This document shows, piece after piece, positions 24,303 to 33,824 of a DNA stretch of 64,000 nt. How positions within the stretch are numbered: position 1 is the first letter of the stretch; every line of letters starts with the position of its first letter. Origin of the DNA: Kofleriaceae bacterium. GTDB lineage: Bacteria; Myxococcota_A; Polyangia; Haliangiales; Haliangiaceae. The stretch spans positions 19,944 to 83,943 of the forward strand of contig JANTGM010000015.1 of the NCBI GenBank assembly GCA_024762925.1. The letters are read 5' to 3'. The translations under genes were made by a program, and so were the position numbers. The notes below the pieces were generated by a model. The model saw only the letters and a program-made list of their open reading frames with translations, was not told where the DNA came from and ran no database searches.

Positions 24303-26807
24303 ATGACATCAGAACAACGAACAATCCTGTCCGTACTCCGGCAGGCAAAGGATGAAGGCTCGAAAGTTGGCGGCATCCTCGACGAACTCGGCATGAGCCG
24401 CAAAGAGCAGGGCCGCATGCGCCGCTTGCTCGAATCGATGGTAGAGGAAGGCCTCGTGGAAAAAGTGGGGCGTGGCACGTACGGAGTTCCGGCCAAAGCG
24501 CGGAAAAAACAGCGCCGCTCCACACCCAATTCCACACCTCGAACGTCACCTCGCACCCAGGACAAGACCCCAAATGCCCCAACAGGCGGGCCCCATTGCG
24601 AGGGGCGCATTCGCGTTCACCCGGCTGGCTACGGCTTTGTGGTGCGGGAAGATGGCCAGGAAGACGTCTTCGTGCCTGCCAAGTATCGAGGCTCAGCGCT
24701 CGACGGCGATCGCGTTTCTCTCTACACCTGGGAGGGCTTTAAGGGCACCGAAGGGCGCGTCGAGGAGGTGCTCGACCGGGGACGCGCAAAGCTTACTGGG
24801 CTACTAGAAAAGAGCGGTTCGAGCATTTTTCTTACGCCCGATGATCCTCGCATCGCGACGGATTTTGGTCGTGTAACGGTGGAAGGTGGGCCAGGGGATG
24901 CGCATTTTGGAGAATGTGTGGTGCTCGAAATCACCCAGTATCCCGATCGAGTTCGGCCGCACCTGGCCGGGAGAGTGGTCAAGGTTCTGGGAGCGCCAGA
25001 CGATCCGCGAACCGAGATTCAAAAGATCATCATCTGCGCCGACATCCCCTACGAATTGCCCGATGAAGTTCTGGCGTTGGCCGATGGCATTCGTCAGGAG
25101 CTTCAGCCGGAGGATGTTGTCGACCGAATTGATCTGCGCGACAGAGATTTTCTTACCATCGATCCCGAAACGGCTCGGGACTTTGACGATGCAATCTGCA
25201 TTGAAGATGGACCCCGAGGAGGCCCTCGAGTTTGGGTCGCGGTCGCAGACGTTTCACACTACGTGCAGCCCGGGGATGCGATGGATACAGAAGCGCAGAT
25301 TCGCGGAGTATCGGTGTATTTGCCGGACCAAGTCATTCCCATGCTACCGATGAAAATCTCGGCAGGCATCTGTTCACTCAATCCGCACGTAGACCGCTGT
25401 GCGATGGTCGCTTGCCTCGATTACGATGCCAAGCTCGTATTGCGAGAGACGAGTTTCTCGGCTGCAGTCATTCAGAGTTCGGATCGACTCGACTATCCTG
25501 GAGTTGCGGCCGCACTCAGTGGCGACTTCCGAGGGCCAAGGCTCAAGTATCGCAAGTGGGAGAGCAATCTTCGACGGATGCATGATCTCGCCCAAACCTT
25601 GCGCCGCCGTCGCCGCAAGCGGGGCACTCTCGAGCTTGAGATTCCTGAAGCGAAGGTGATTCTCGACGCTGACAATCCGCTCTTGGTTCGAGACGTGGTT
25701 CGCTCTAAGGGCACAGAAGGCGTCAAGGAGGCCTATCAGCTGGTCGAGGAGTTCATGATTGCGGCAAATGAAGCGGTCGGTGGCTTCTTCACGAAGCGAG
25801 GGCTCGACACGGTTTGGCGAATTCACGCTCAGCCAAAAGAGCAACGCGTCGAGGAACTCGCGGAGATACTGAGCGCCTTTGGCATCTATGTCGATGTAGA
25901 AGAGGCTCTTGAGCCTATCGGCATGAAGCGAGTGCTCGATCAGGTTAACAAGCTGCCCTCGGGGCCGGCGCTCTCCTTCCTTGTGTTGCGCTCGCTCACC
26001 CAGGCAATTTACGACACGGGCAACGTTGGCCACTTTGGTCTCGCCTCCAAAGAGTACTTGCACTTCACCTCACCGATTCGCCGCTACCCTGATCTACTCG
26101 TGCACAGGCTCATGAAGATGCAGCTTCACAAAGAAGGCAAGGCATCTGGTGGCGGTGGCAAGTGGAAGCGACCTCTCAAGGACGAACTGCAAGAGCTTGC
26201 CGCTGCGTGTTCTTCTCACGAACGCCGAGCTGTTGAAGCGGAGCGAGAGGCGGTGGCGATGTATCGAGCCTACGTTATGCGTGAGCATGTGGGCGAAGAG
26301 TTCGAAGGACGGGTGACGGGCGTGACGCACTTTGGGGCATTCGTCGAAATCGATGCGCCATTTGTTGAGGGGCTCGTGAAACTCGATGCCCTTGGCGACG
26401 ATCAGTTTGAGTTCGACCCAGTCTTGCTCAAGCTCTCCGGCAAACGCACGGGCTTCACGGTGTCTCTTGGCGATACCGTCAATGTGGTCGTGCAGAATGT
26501 CTCGGTGGCGCTCAAGCGAATTGAGTTTGGCCTGTCGATGAGCGAAGAAGAGATGGAAATTGCCGCAAGCCGCGCAACCAAGTTGGGAGCACGAGGCCGA
26601 CCAAGAAAGGCCCCTGGTGGCACGAGAAGCCATCGCAAGGGTAAGACAGAGCGCAAGTCTGGCGGCAAGTCTGGCGGCAGACCCAAGTCTGGAAGCGCAG
26701 TAAATCACCGAGGCGTTTCTAGGAAGAAATCGGGTGGAAAGGCGTCAAAGCCCAAAGGTGTCTCATCGGGCAAGCCGGGAAAAAAACCTCGGCGCAAGAA
26801 ACGCTAG
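24303..26807 (+). CDS. rnr: ribonuclease R
   Basis: An 834-residue 3'-5' exoribonuclease. An N-terminal winged helix (residues 1-65) is followed by cold-shock domains: GRIRVHPAGYGFVVREDGQED and SALDGDRVSLYTW. The catalytic RNB domain has IDPETARDFDDAICIED, whose Asp residues bind Mg, and HYVQPGDAMDTEA. EYLHFTSPIRRYPDLLVHRLM and an S1 domain (GRVTGVTHFGAFVEIDAPF) come next. About 90 residues of Lys/Gly/Ser-rich tail end the protein. Length and order match RNase R. It degrades structured RNA. The gene that follows begins 10 bases downstream. Confidence 0.95.
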   Translation: MTSEQRTILSVLRQAKDEGSKVGGILDELGMSRKEQGRMRRLLESMVEEGLVEKVGRGTYGVPAKARKKQRRSTPNSTPRTSPRTQDKTPNAPTGGPHCEGRIRVHPAGYGFVVREDGQEDVFVPAKYRGSALDGDRVSLYTWEGFKGTEGRVEEVLDRGRAKLTGLLEKSGSSIFLTPDDPRIATDFGRVTVEGGPGDAHFGECVVLEITQYPDRVRPHLAGRVVKVLGAPDDPRTEIQKIIICADIPYELPDEVLALADGIRQELQPEDVVDRIDLRDRDFLTIDPETARDFDDAICIEDGPRGGPRVWVAVADVSHYVQPGDAMDTEAQIRGVSVYLPDQVIPMLPMKISAGICSLNPHVDRCAMVACLDYDAKLVLRETSFSAAVIQSSDRLDYPGVAAALSGDFRGPRLKYRKWESNLRRMHDLAQTLRRRRRKRGTLELEIPEAKVILDADNPLLVRDVVRSKGTEGVKEAYQLVEEFMIAANEAVGGFFTKRGLDTVWRIHAQPKEQRVEELAEILSAFGIYVDVEEALEPIGMKRVLDQVNKLPSGPALSFLVLRSLTQAIYDTGNVGHFGLASKEYLHFTSPIRRYPDLLVHRLMKMQLHKEGKASGGGGKWKRPLKDELQELAAACSSHERRAVEAEREAVAMYRAYVMREHVGEEFEGRVTGVTHFGAFVEIDAPFVEGLVKLDALGDDQFEFDPVLLKLSGKRTGFTVSLGDTVNVVVQNVSVALKRIEFGLSMSEEEMEIAASRATKLGARGRPRKAPGGTRSHRKGKTERKSGGKSGGRPKSGSAVNHRGVSRKKSGGKASKPKGVSSGKPGKKPRRKKR

Positions 26808-26817
26808 GGAAGCAGGC

Positions 26818-27417
26818 ATGTCGTCGACAGAACTCATCAGCCGCCTGTGGGACTTTGTTCACGGACGAACCTCGATTCGGCAATTTGAGGAGCTCGTCTA
26901 CGAAGAACACGAGTCGCTCTCATCGATCGTTGCGGACGAGAAGGTAACAAGGCTGATGGAGCTAGACTTCGCCAAGGCCAACGTTGCACGCCTGCGTTTT
27001 GATGTGGGTAAGGCCATTGCGGCGATCGAGATGCCCTGCGCTTGCCTGCGATTTCCCTCCTCTACCACCACCGATCGAGGTGACATTGCGCTTCCGCCGC
27101 TCGTGGATTCTGCTTTTGCACTGGTCGAGCACTGCGTTGAGACGAGTCTGGCATTGATCGCCAAGGACCCTTGGTACGCGCGTAGATGGCGTGTCTCAAG
27201 TGGAAACGGTGTAGCGAACTACTTGCAGGAGGGCTGCTTCTACTGTTGCCGCGTTTGTAGTCGAAGCTTCTTGATCGTTCTCGACGAGACCGACGTCGAC
27301 TATCTGGTGCTTCAACTCTCTGCTAGGGAACTCGCTGAGTCAACGCCTCAACAACTTCGAGAGCGCTTCGCCGCCGACTTTGGGCGCTTGCCGATGCCTC
27401 CCGCCGATGCAAACTGA
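26818..27417 (+). CDS. protein of unknown function with Cys cluster
   Basis: A 199-residue protein from ATG 26818, 10 bases after rnr, with AGG upstream. It is mostly helical and acidic. The only conspicuous motif is CFYCCRVC near residues 140-147, which may bind zinc or another metal. WYARRWRVSSGNGVANYL lies just before it. No signal peptide or membrane segment. It was not recognised as a known family. Cotranscription with rnr is likely. Confidence 0.65.
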   Translation: MSSTELISRLWDFVHGRTSIRQFEELVYEEHESLSSIVADEKVTRLMELDFAKANVARLRFDVGKAIAAIEMPCACLRFPSSTTTDRGDIALPPLVDSAFALVEHCVETSLALIAKDPWYARRWRVSSGNGVANYLQEGCFYCCRVCSRSFLIVLDETDVDYLVLQLSARELAESTPQQLRERFAADFGRLPMPPADAN

Positions 27418-27429
27418 ACTTCATCGAGC

Positions 27430-27966
27430 CTACCGTTGCTGCTGCCCTAGAAGAATGGCTCGAATTCCCTCGTGACCAAGTTCTCTGCAGGTTTTCACAT
27501 TGCGCTCAGGAATCTTCTCAGGGGCTGGATGCGTGGCCAGTACCGCTTCCATTTGGTCTTCTCGTAAAATGTGGAGAATGGGGTAGGGGGCTCGGTTGGT
27601 GAGATTCGCTGCGTCTTCGGGGTCGCAGCCATCAAATACGTAGTCAGGGTGAAAGCTTGCGAGCTGATACGTTCCCTCGTAGTCCTCGTTTGCCAGACGC
27701 TCGCCCGCAGCCGCCAGCACATCTAAGTATTCTTCGTAGTTCTCAAGACCTTCTGGGTAGATGAGCAGTGTTGTGCTGACCTCGGCGTGACTGTCGAGGT
27801 AGTGAAGCTCCTCGAGGAGTTCTTCAAGAAGCGCCGCTACACTCTGTGGCTCGCAAACCAGATAGCGGATCGTCTTCGCGACGAAAACGCTCTTGGCGAA
27901 TGGGCAAATTCCCAAGCCAATCACAATGCGCTCAAGCCAGCGTTCGGTTTCGGCGATGGGCTTCAT
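27430..27966 (-). CDS. DUF1415 family protein
   Basis: A 178-residue protein from the ATG at 27966 (MKPIAETERWLERIVIGLGI). DUF1415 landmarks are NLCPFA-like GICPFAKSV, TTLLIYPEGLENYEEYLDVL, YQLASFHPDYVFDG and NLTNRAPYPILHILRED. These proteins are widespread in proteobacteria and of unknown function. The frame continues upstream to 28077, but the family begins here. It is convergent with the 26818 gene, with 12 bases between their stops. Confidence 0.85.
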   Translation of the reverse strand: MKPIAETERWLERIVIGLGICPFAKSVFVAKTIRYLVCEPQSVAALLEELLEELHYLDSHAEVSTTLLIYPEGLENYEEYLDVLAAAGERLANEDYEGTYQLASFHPDYVFDGCDPEDAANLTNRAPYPILHILREDQMEAVLATHPAPEKIPERNVKTCRELGHEGIRAILLGQQQR

Positions 27967-28113
27967 TGGGGCAGTATGGCGCCTTGCTGAGCGAAGGAAA
28001 GGATTCTTGCGAGAATCCCTTTGAGTCCTACTGCGGCGAGAACTGCTTTTGAAGTGCCCATGGACCTCAAAGTCCATCGGATTGCGAGTCCTCGAACGGT
28101 CGAGCGCAGTTGG

Positions 28114-28404
28114 CTATTGGCGGAGCACGGCGGCGATGATGCCAAGAACAAGCACGGCAATGATCATCAGAGCGGTGTTCTTCGAGTGTGAACTTCGGCG
28201 CACAAGCGGCGCCTTGCTGACTTTTGCCAGCAGACGCGCGCAGCTGAGGCAAATCACGCTCTTGCCTGCCGGGTCGGTCGTCATCGTGCAGCAATCGCCA
28301 CAGACCATGCCGTGGCACGAGGCGCATGGCCCAACACTCGGGCGCACCTTGCACTCCTCACACATTCCCTCATCGGAATGCTCGTGTGTTCGAAGCTGCC
28401 CCAT
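28114..28404 (-). CDS. small zinc-ribbon-like membrane-anchored protein
   Basis: A 96-residue protein whose first 65 residues are Cys-rich: MCEECKVRPSVGPCASCHGM, CGDCC and ICLSCARLL. These CxxC pairs could bind two zinc ions in a B-box-like or treble-clef arrangement. A single transmembrane helix (NTALMIIAVLVLGIIAAVL) anchors the C-terminus. No enzymatic domain. It stands between DUF1415 and the ThiI gene on the same strand. Family not recognised. Confidence 0.7.
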   Translation of the reverse strand: MGQLRTHEHSDEGMCEECKVRPSVGPCASCHGMVCGDCCTMTTDPAGKSVICLSCARLLAKVSKAPLVRRSSHSKNTALMIIAVLVLGIIAAVLRQ

Positions 28405-28455
28405 GCAGTTGATAAAGCCACTAGCAGTGGCGGTTGTGCAAGGGAATTTCGCTCC

Positions 28456-29649
28456 TTACGCCTTGATCACAATCTCTTCAGCATCGTTGGCAAGGCCTTG
28501 CGCCAGCGCGTCCACGTCGAGACCCTCTTCCGCTCTCACCAAATCAGCAATTCTAGCCTTGGTCGCGGGGTGTTTGGGAACAAAGAGTGAGCAGCAGTCG
28601 TCGTACGGCAAGATGGAGGTCTCATAGGTGCCGATTTCCTGCGCTTTGGCGATGATGTCGAGTTTGTCGTAGGTGATTAGCGGCCTTAGAATTGGCATCT
28701 CGGAGGCGTCTTGTATTACTCCGATGTTTTCCAGGGTCTGGGACGCAACCTGGCCAAGGTTCTCCCCCGTTACCAGTGCCTTCATGTGATGTGCTTGGGC
28801 GATCTTGTTCGCTGTGCGCATCATCATGCGGCGGTAGAGGAGAACTGCGAGGTCGCCGGGGCCGTGTTCGCGCAGTTGCTTCTGAACTTCGGTGAAGTGC
28901 ACGACATGAACGCGTAGTTTGGTTTGGTATGCCGCTAAGTGTTTTGCTAATTCAAGGACTTTCTCTTTGCTCTTGTCCCCGGTGTAGGGGAACGAGTGGA
29001 AGTAGATTGCAGAGAGCACACAGCCTCGTCGCATGGCAGCCCATCCCGCAACGGGAGAATCGATCCCCCCAGAGAGCAAGAGGCCAACGCGCCCCGCTGT
29101 TGCCACAGGTAGCCCGCCGGGCCCGGCAATGGTTTGGGTATAGACGAAGCTGCGCGTGTCACCGATTTCGATTTGCACCTCGTAGTCCGGTTTGCGCATT
29201 TCCACGGGAAGACCGAGCTCGGTGTGAATGCGGCCACCGACTTCCATCGATACCTCCATAGAGCCCAAGGGAAACTGCTTGTCCCGGCGGTTTGTCTTCA
29301 CTTTGAATGAAGAGCCTGCTGGCAGTTCCTTGGCTTGGCGCATCGCTTCGGTGGCAATGCTCTCAATGTCCTTCTCGACGAGAATCGCTGGCGACATCGA
29401 GTGCAAGCCGAAGAGACGCTGCAAGCGGTCTAGTACGAGCTCTTTCTTGCCTTCGGGGTAGTGCACTAAAAAGCGCAGATACATCACTTCAAGCTCCGCA
29501 CCGGTATCGGCGATTAGTCGGCGAGCGTTCTTGGAAAACTGCTTCACAAAGACCTTGCGATTGGCTCCCTTTAAGAAAATCTCTGCGACCCGCAGAACGA
29601 TGGTGCCAACAAAGCGGCTCGAGTTAGGATTGGAAGCTTCGGACGGCAT
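28456..29649 (-). CDS. thiI: tRNA 4-thiouridine synthase ThiI (without rhodanese domain)
   Basis: A 397-residue enzyme from the ATG at 29649. An N-terminal ferredoxin-like/THUMP region is followed by the adenylating PP-loop domain with LLLSGGIDSPVAGWAAMRRG, IYFHSFPYT, TGENLGQVASQTLENI and YDDCCSLFVPKHP. The C-terminal rhodanese domain found in E. coli ThiI is absent, so the sulfur donor must hand over persulfide differently. Its 5' end overlaps the 3' end of the cysteine desulfurase gene by 26 bases. It is therefore cotranscribed with the sulfur donor. Confidence 0.9.
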   Translation of the reverse strand: MPSEASNPNSSRFVGTIVLRVAEIFLKGANRKVFVKQFSKNARRLIADTGAELEVMYLRFLVHYPEGKKELVLDRLQRLFGLHSMSPAILVEKDIESIATEAMRQAKELPAGSSFKVKTNRRDKQFPLGSMEVSMEVGGRIHTELGLPVEMRKPDYEVQIEIGDTRSFVYTQTIAGPGGLPVATAGRVGLLLSGGIDSPVAGWAAMRRGCVLSAIYFHSFPYTGDKSKEKVLELAKHLAAYQTKLRVHVVHFTEVQKQLREHGPGDLAVLLYRRMMMRTANKIAQAHHMKALVTGENLGQVASQTLENIGVIQDASEMPILRPLITYDKLDIIAKAQEIGTYETSILPYDDCCSLFVPKHPATKARIADLVRAEEGLDVDALAQGLANDAEEIVIKA

Positions 29650-30778
29650 CGGTAAGAATCTCGCTTGCAAAGGTAATGTCTTCGTCCGTCGTGTCACGGC
29701 CAAAGGAAATACGCAGAGTGCCGTGGGTCTTTGGGACTCCAATGGCTGTGAGCACAGGGCTTGGTTTACGGCTCTTCTCGGCGCAGGCAGAGCCTGCGGA
29801 GACCAAGACGCCGCGGCTCTCAAGCACGTGCAAGAGCGGTTCAGCTGGGCAGGCATCGAAGGCCAAGCTCAGAACATGGGGGGCGCGAGGTGCATCAGCG
29901 GCATTCACAAGAAAGCGCAAGCCCGCCTCCTCGCAAGCGGCGACTAGTCTATCGGCATAGCTCTTGTGTCGCTTCTTGCGGCTTGCGAGATCTTCTGATG
30001 CAAGCTCGGCGGCCGCGCCCATGCCGGCAATTCCTGGTACGTTGTCGGTACCCGAGCGCAGCCCATCTTGTTGGCCGCCACCGGCCCAGAAGGGCTGAAT
30101 GCGAGCACCTTTCTTCAGCCACAGTGCACCAACACCTTTTGGCCCATGCAGCTTGTGGGCAGCAAAGGCGACCGAGTCAGCGCCAAGCTCAGCCACGTTG
30201 ACTTCGATTTTCCCAAGCGCCTGAACCGCATCACAGTGCACATGGATGTCCGGAGAAATCGCGCGTGCCACGGCAGCGAGCTCTGCAATTGGAGCAATGG
30301 TCGAAATTTCGTTGTTCACCAGCATCACAGCTAGGACACCGGTGTCGGTATCGACCGTCTTGCGAACGCCTTCAACCGTGGCAACGCCATGACCATCAAC
30401 AGGTAGCTCAACACGTTGCCAACCAAGCTCACACAGCATTGCTGCAGACTGCTTGACCGCCGGATGTTCAATGGCAGAGACAACCACCTTCGTTGCCTTC
30501 TTCTTAGTACGGCCGGCACCCAGCACACCCATGGCATCGGATTCGGTACCACCAGACGTCCAAATAATGCGTCCAAAGCTGCCATCGGGATCGCCAATTG
30601 CTCTGGCCAGCTGTCCAGTTGCGACTTTGATTCGGCGCTCCGCTTCGATGCCTGCTTGATGCGCAGACGATGGATTGCCAAAGGTCTCAAGCATGCATTC
30701 GCTCACGACCTTCGCGACGTTGGCGTCAACTCTGGTCGTGGCAGCATTGTCTAGGTAGATTTGCCGGGGCTTTGCCAT
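29624..30778 (-). CDS. cysteine desulfurase (NifS/IscS family)
   Basis: A 384-residue PLP enzyme from [18 protein letters not shown] (ATG at 30778). The PLP lysine lies in FAAHKLHGPKGVGALWL. Also present are GNPSSAHQAG, TSGGTESDAM, NNEISTIAPI and CDAVQALGKI. The catalytic Cys is in LVSAGSACAEKSRKPSPVL, and the loop before it is short to medium. It supplies sulfane sulfur to ThiI and possibly Fe-S clusters; no IscU gene is adjacent. A second start at 30790 would overlap hemW further. The ATG shares two bases with the hemW ATG on the other strand. Confidence 0.9.
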   Translation of the reverse strand: MAKPRQIYLDNAATTRVDANVAKVVSECMLETFGNPSSAHQAGIEAERRIKVATGQLARAIGDPDGSFGRIIWTSGGTESDAMGVLGAGRTKKKATKVVVSAIEHPAVKQSAAMLCELGWQRVELPVDGHGVATVEGVRKTVDTDTGVLAVMLVNNEISTIAPIAELAAVARAISPDIHVHCDAVQALGKIEVNVAELGADSVAFAAHKLHGPKGVGALWLKKGARIQPFWAGGGQQDGLRSGTDNVPGIAGMGAAAELASEDLASRKKRHKSYADRLVAACEEAGLRFLVNAADAPRAPHVLSLAFDACPAEPLLHVLESRGVLVSAGSACAEKSRKPSPVLTAIGVPKTHGTLRISFGRDTTDEDITFASEILTDAVRSFQS

Positions 30779-31907
30779 GCGATTCGGCATCTATATACAT
30801 TTTCCTTGGTGCCGCAACCGCTGTCCTTACTGTGATTTTGCGATTGCGGTGCCGGGCAAGGACCAGGAGCCTCCACACGAGGCCTACCTGGAGGCGATTT
30901 TGGCAGAGCTTGTCCACATGGCGCCGCGCTTCGATGGCAAAGAGCTTGTCTCGATCTACTTCGGAGGCGGGACTCCATCGCTGTGGGAGCCCGACTGCGT
31001 GGCGAGCGTGTTGGAGGCCTGCTGTCGGCGGTTCGCGGCAAGACCTAGAGACTTGGAGATCAGCATCGAGTGCAACCCGGGCGACTGCAATGATAAGCGG
31101 TTTGCCGCTTGGCAATCTGCTCGCATCAATCGAGTCTTGGTAGGTGTCCAGGCAACGAACGAGAAGGACCTCGTTTCCCTGGGGCGAGACCACAGGATGG
31201 GCGATGGGCTGGCTGGCTTGGCTCGCACTCTGAACGCGGGGTTTCGCAGTGTTGGTGCCGATGTCATCCTCGGTGTGCCAGGCAGCGTGGATGCGATCGC
31301 GAGCCTTCTCGATGTGGCCGAACTTGAGCCGCCACACATTTCTGCCTATGAATTGACGATTGAAGATCGCACCAGCTTTGGGCGTCGCGTGCGCGAAGGC
31401 ACCTTGATGCCCGAGGATGAGGACACGCTCGCGGAGCTCTATGAGCGTTGCCACACCGAGTTGACCCAGCGCGGTTACGAGCACTACGAAGTTTCAAGTT
31501 TTGCAAAACCCGGCCATCGAGCGGTCCACAACGCATTGTATTGGCAGGGCGCAGACTACCTTGGGCTAGGCAATGGGGCGGCCTCGCTGCTTTGCAACGA
31601 TGATGGGTCGGCGCTTCGCTGGCAAAACCATCGTTCTGTGAAGGCCTATCTCACAGCCGATCCAACCGAACATGTGGACTCTCGAGATCCGATCGATGCT
31701 GACGATTTTGCCGCTGAGAAGCTCTGGCTTGCGATGCGAACCGTGGATGGGGCGCCCAAAGAGGCGTTTCATGGCCTAGAATCCGTTACAGATGCGCTTC
31801 TCGCCAATGGCCTATTGGCCGAGCGAGAAGGGCGTATTTCCCCAACAACCAAGGGCTTTCTCTATAATAATCAGCTCATTTCCCGACTTGGTCTGGCTTC
31901 GCGCTAA
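30777..31907 (+). CDS. hemW: HemW-type radical SAM protein (heme chaperone)
   Basis: A 376-residue radical SAM protein. The cluster motif is at the start: [13 protein letters not shown], the CxxxCxxC that ligates the 4Fe-4[11 protein letters not shown], a NPGD segment and GVPGSVDAI follow. HemW-specific landmarks are [37 protein letters not shown] and [13 protein letters not shown]. HemW binds heme and was formerly called a coproporphyrinogen III oxidase homologue. Its start codon overlaps the divergent cysteine desulfurase start by two bases. It is followed 22 bases later by hrcA. Confidence 0.9.
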   Translation: MRFGIYIHFPWCRNRCPYCDFAIAVPGKDQEPPHEAYLEAILAELVHMAPRFDGKELVSIYFGGGTPSLWEPDCVASVLEACCRRFAARPRDLEISIECNPGDCNDKRFAAWQSARINRVLVGVQATNEKDLVSLGRDHRMGDGLAGLARTLNAGFRSVGADVILGVPGSVDAIASLLDVAELEPPHISAYELTIEDRTSFGRRVREGTLMPEDEDTLAELYERCHTELTQRGYEHYEVSSFAKPGHRAVHNALYWQGADYLGLGNGAASLLCNDDGSALRWQNHRSVKAYLTADPTEHVDSRDPIDADDFAAEKLWLAMRTVDGAPKEAFHGLESVTDALLANGLLAEREGRISPTTKGFLYNNQLISRLGLASR

Positions 31908-31929
31908 GCTACCCTGGGTACCGCCACCG

Positions 31930-32973
31930 ATGGCCGACATCAATCACCGCTCTCGCAAGATCCTTCACGCAGTTGTCTCTGAATACTTGAGCACTGGCGA
32001 CGCTGTTGGCTCGCGCAAGGTCACCCGAAGGCATGGCATTGATCTTTCACCCGCCACAGTTCGCAACGTGATGGCCGACTTGGAAGAGGCGGGACTTCTA
32101 GAGCAACCCCATACCTCGGCTGGTCGAGTGCCAACTGGTACAGGACTTCGCTTCTTCATCGACTCACTCCTCAAAGTCCGTGGGCTCTCATCGAAAGAGA
32201 AAGACAACATTCGCATGCACTCGGGGCTGGGGCAGGGCGAAGCGGATTTCGACAGCATCATCCAGAACACCAGTCGTATGCTTTCCGAAATCACCAACTA
32301 CGCTGGCATTGTCCTGGCGCCAAACCCAGCCCAAGACCAACTCCAGCACATCGAATTTATGCCCATGAGCGGTGGCAACCTGCTCGCGATTCTCGTCACC
32401 GAGTCTGGGCAAATCGTCAACAAGCTCATCAAGCTTGATCAGGAGCTTGATCGACTGACACTCGAACGGGTGCACAACTACCTTGTCCAGTTGCTCGGCG
32501 GCCTCACCTTGGGGCAGGTGCGCAAGCGCGTGCTCGAGGAAATGGGGCACGAAAAGAATCAGTATGACGCCATGGTCTCAGCGGCACTCAAGTTGGGGGC
32601 CGCAGCGGTCTCTGGGGTTGAGGAAGAGGGGGAGATCTTCGTTTCTGGGCAGGCAAATCTCTTGGTGGAGGGGGAGGGTGGGAGCAATGTAGGTACGATG
32701 CGTGAGCTGCTCGCTGCTTTGGAGCAGAAGGAACTCATTCTGAAGCTGCTCGACGACACAATGAGCAATGAGCGGGTGAAGGTCTTTCTTGGGGCCGAAA
32801 CAGCCCATGCCGCTCTTGGGGAGTCGTCAATCGTCGCCGTGCCATATGGCCCCGACGAGCAGCCTTTGGGGGCCATTGCGGTGATTGGGCCCACTCGAAT
32901 GAATTACGGCAAAATCATGAGCGTTGTGGATTTCACCGCCGAGCTTGTGAGCCAACTTGCCCGGGGCCGCTAG
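31930..32973 (+). CDS. hrcA: heat-inducible transcription repressor HrcA
   Basis: A 347-residue protein. The winged helix at the N-terminus reads [20 protein letters not shown] then [20 protein letters not shown] and [20 protein letters not shown], the HrcA signature. The C-terminal GAF-like domain runs from about residue 110 to [20 protein letters not shown]. HrcA represses chaperone genes by binding CIRCE (TTAGCACTC-N9-GAGTGCTAA), but no such element was found upstream of hemW, hrcA or grpE here. It leads the grpE-dnaK-dnaJ genes. Confidence 0.92.
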   Translation: MADINHRSRKILHAVVSEYLSTGDAVGSRKVTRRHGIDLSPATVRNVMADLEEAGLLEQPHTSAGRVPTGTGLRFFIDSLLKVRGLSSKEKDNIRMHSGLGQGEADFDSIIQNTSRMLSEITNYAGIVLAPNPAQDQLQHIEFMPMSGGNLLAILVTESGQIVNKLIKLDQELDRLTLERVHNYLVQLLGGLTLGQVRKRVLEEMGHEKNQYDAMVSAALKLGAAAVSGVEEEGEIFVSGQANLLVEGEGGSNVGTMRELLAALEQKELILKLLDDTMSNERVKVFLGAETAHAALGESSIVAVPYGPDEQPLGAIAVIGPTRMNYGKIMSVVDFTAELVSQLARGR

Positions 32974-33026
32974 TAGCCCCCAATTGTGTACTTTTGTGCG
33001 GTATTGAGTACGATGCTGCTCGCGAA

Positions 33027-33821
33027 ATGAGCACAACAGAGAACGAAGAAGTCACGAGTTCCGAGACTCCTGTGGATGCGAGTTCCACGTCCGAGAGTTC
33101 CGAAGTTTCTGAGGCTGAGGTGACTGTCGATGTGGAAGGCACTCGCCCTGTCGACGCTGCTCCCGATGTGGATGGAGACGACGAGAGTCTCGACATTGAA
33201 GTTGAGCCCGACGATGAAGATGAGCCCGACGAGCCCGAACTGGACCCGATCGCCGAACTCGAAGCTAAGCTTGCAGACGCCGAGAAACGCAAGCAGGACA
33301 ACTACGATAAGTTTGTTCGTGCCACAGCTGACCTTGAGAACGTGCGCAAGCGTTCGCGCAAAGAGGTCAAGGAGGGCCGGATTGACGAACGTGGAAAAGT
33401 TCTTAAAGACATGCTGCCGGTCGTCGACAATCTCGAGCGAGCCATGGAGCATGCGGCGCAGACTCAAACCGAGGAGACCAAGAGCATCGTTGAAGGCGTG
33501 CAAATGGTGCTTCGGCAGTTTCAACAGTCTCTCGAGCGCAACAACGTAAAGGCGGTTGAGGCTGTTGGACAGCCATTCGATCCAGCAGTTCACGAAGCTG
33601 TCTCTCAGGCACCAAGTGCAGAACACGCTCCAGGCACGGTAATCTCGGCACTGCAAACCGGCTACATGGTGGAGGAACGCTTGCTGCGACCTGCACTGGT
33701 CGTGGTTTCCATGGCCATGCCCGAAGCACCTGACGAGACGGAGGATGCTACTGATGAAGGCGAGACTGCAGAGGCTGAGAGTTCTTCTGAAGGATCTGCG
33801 GAGTCCGAGGGCGAGGAGTAG
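33027..33821 (+). CDS. grpE: GrpE nucleotide exchange factor
   Basis: A 264-residue protein from the ATG at 33027. An acidic, Ser/Asp/Glu-rich N-terminus of about 85 residues precedes the coiled coil ([36 protein letters not shown]). The beta domain has [43 protein letters not shown] and [21 protein letters not shown] second acidic tail ends it. It releases ADP from DnaK. Stop and the dnaK start are 3 bases apart. Confidence 0.93.
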   Translation: MSTTENEEVTSSETPVDASSTSESSEVSEAEVTVDVEGTRPVDAAPDVDGDDESLDIEVEPDDEDEPDEPELDPIAELEAKLADAEKRKQDNYDKFVRATADLENVRKRSRKEVKEGRIDERGKVLKDMLPVVDNLERAMEHAAQTQTEETKSIVEGVQMVLRQFQQSLERNNVKAVEAVGQPFDPAVHEAVSQAPSAEHAPGTVISALQTGYMVEERLLRPALVVVSMAMPEAPDETEDATDEGETAEAESSSEGSAESEGEE

Positions 33822-33824
33822 TTC

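Noticed and set aside
31907..33027. CIRCE operators for HrcA
   Set aside because: No pair of TTAGCACTC and GAGTGCTAA or near variant was found upstream of hrcA or grpE.
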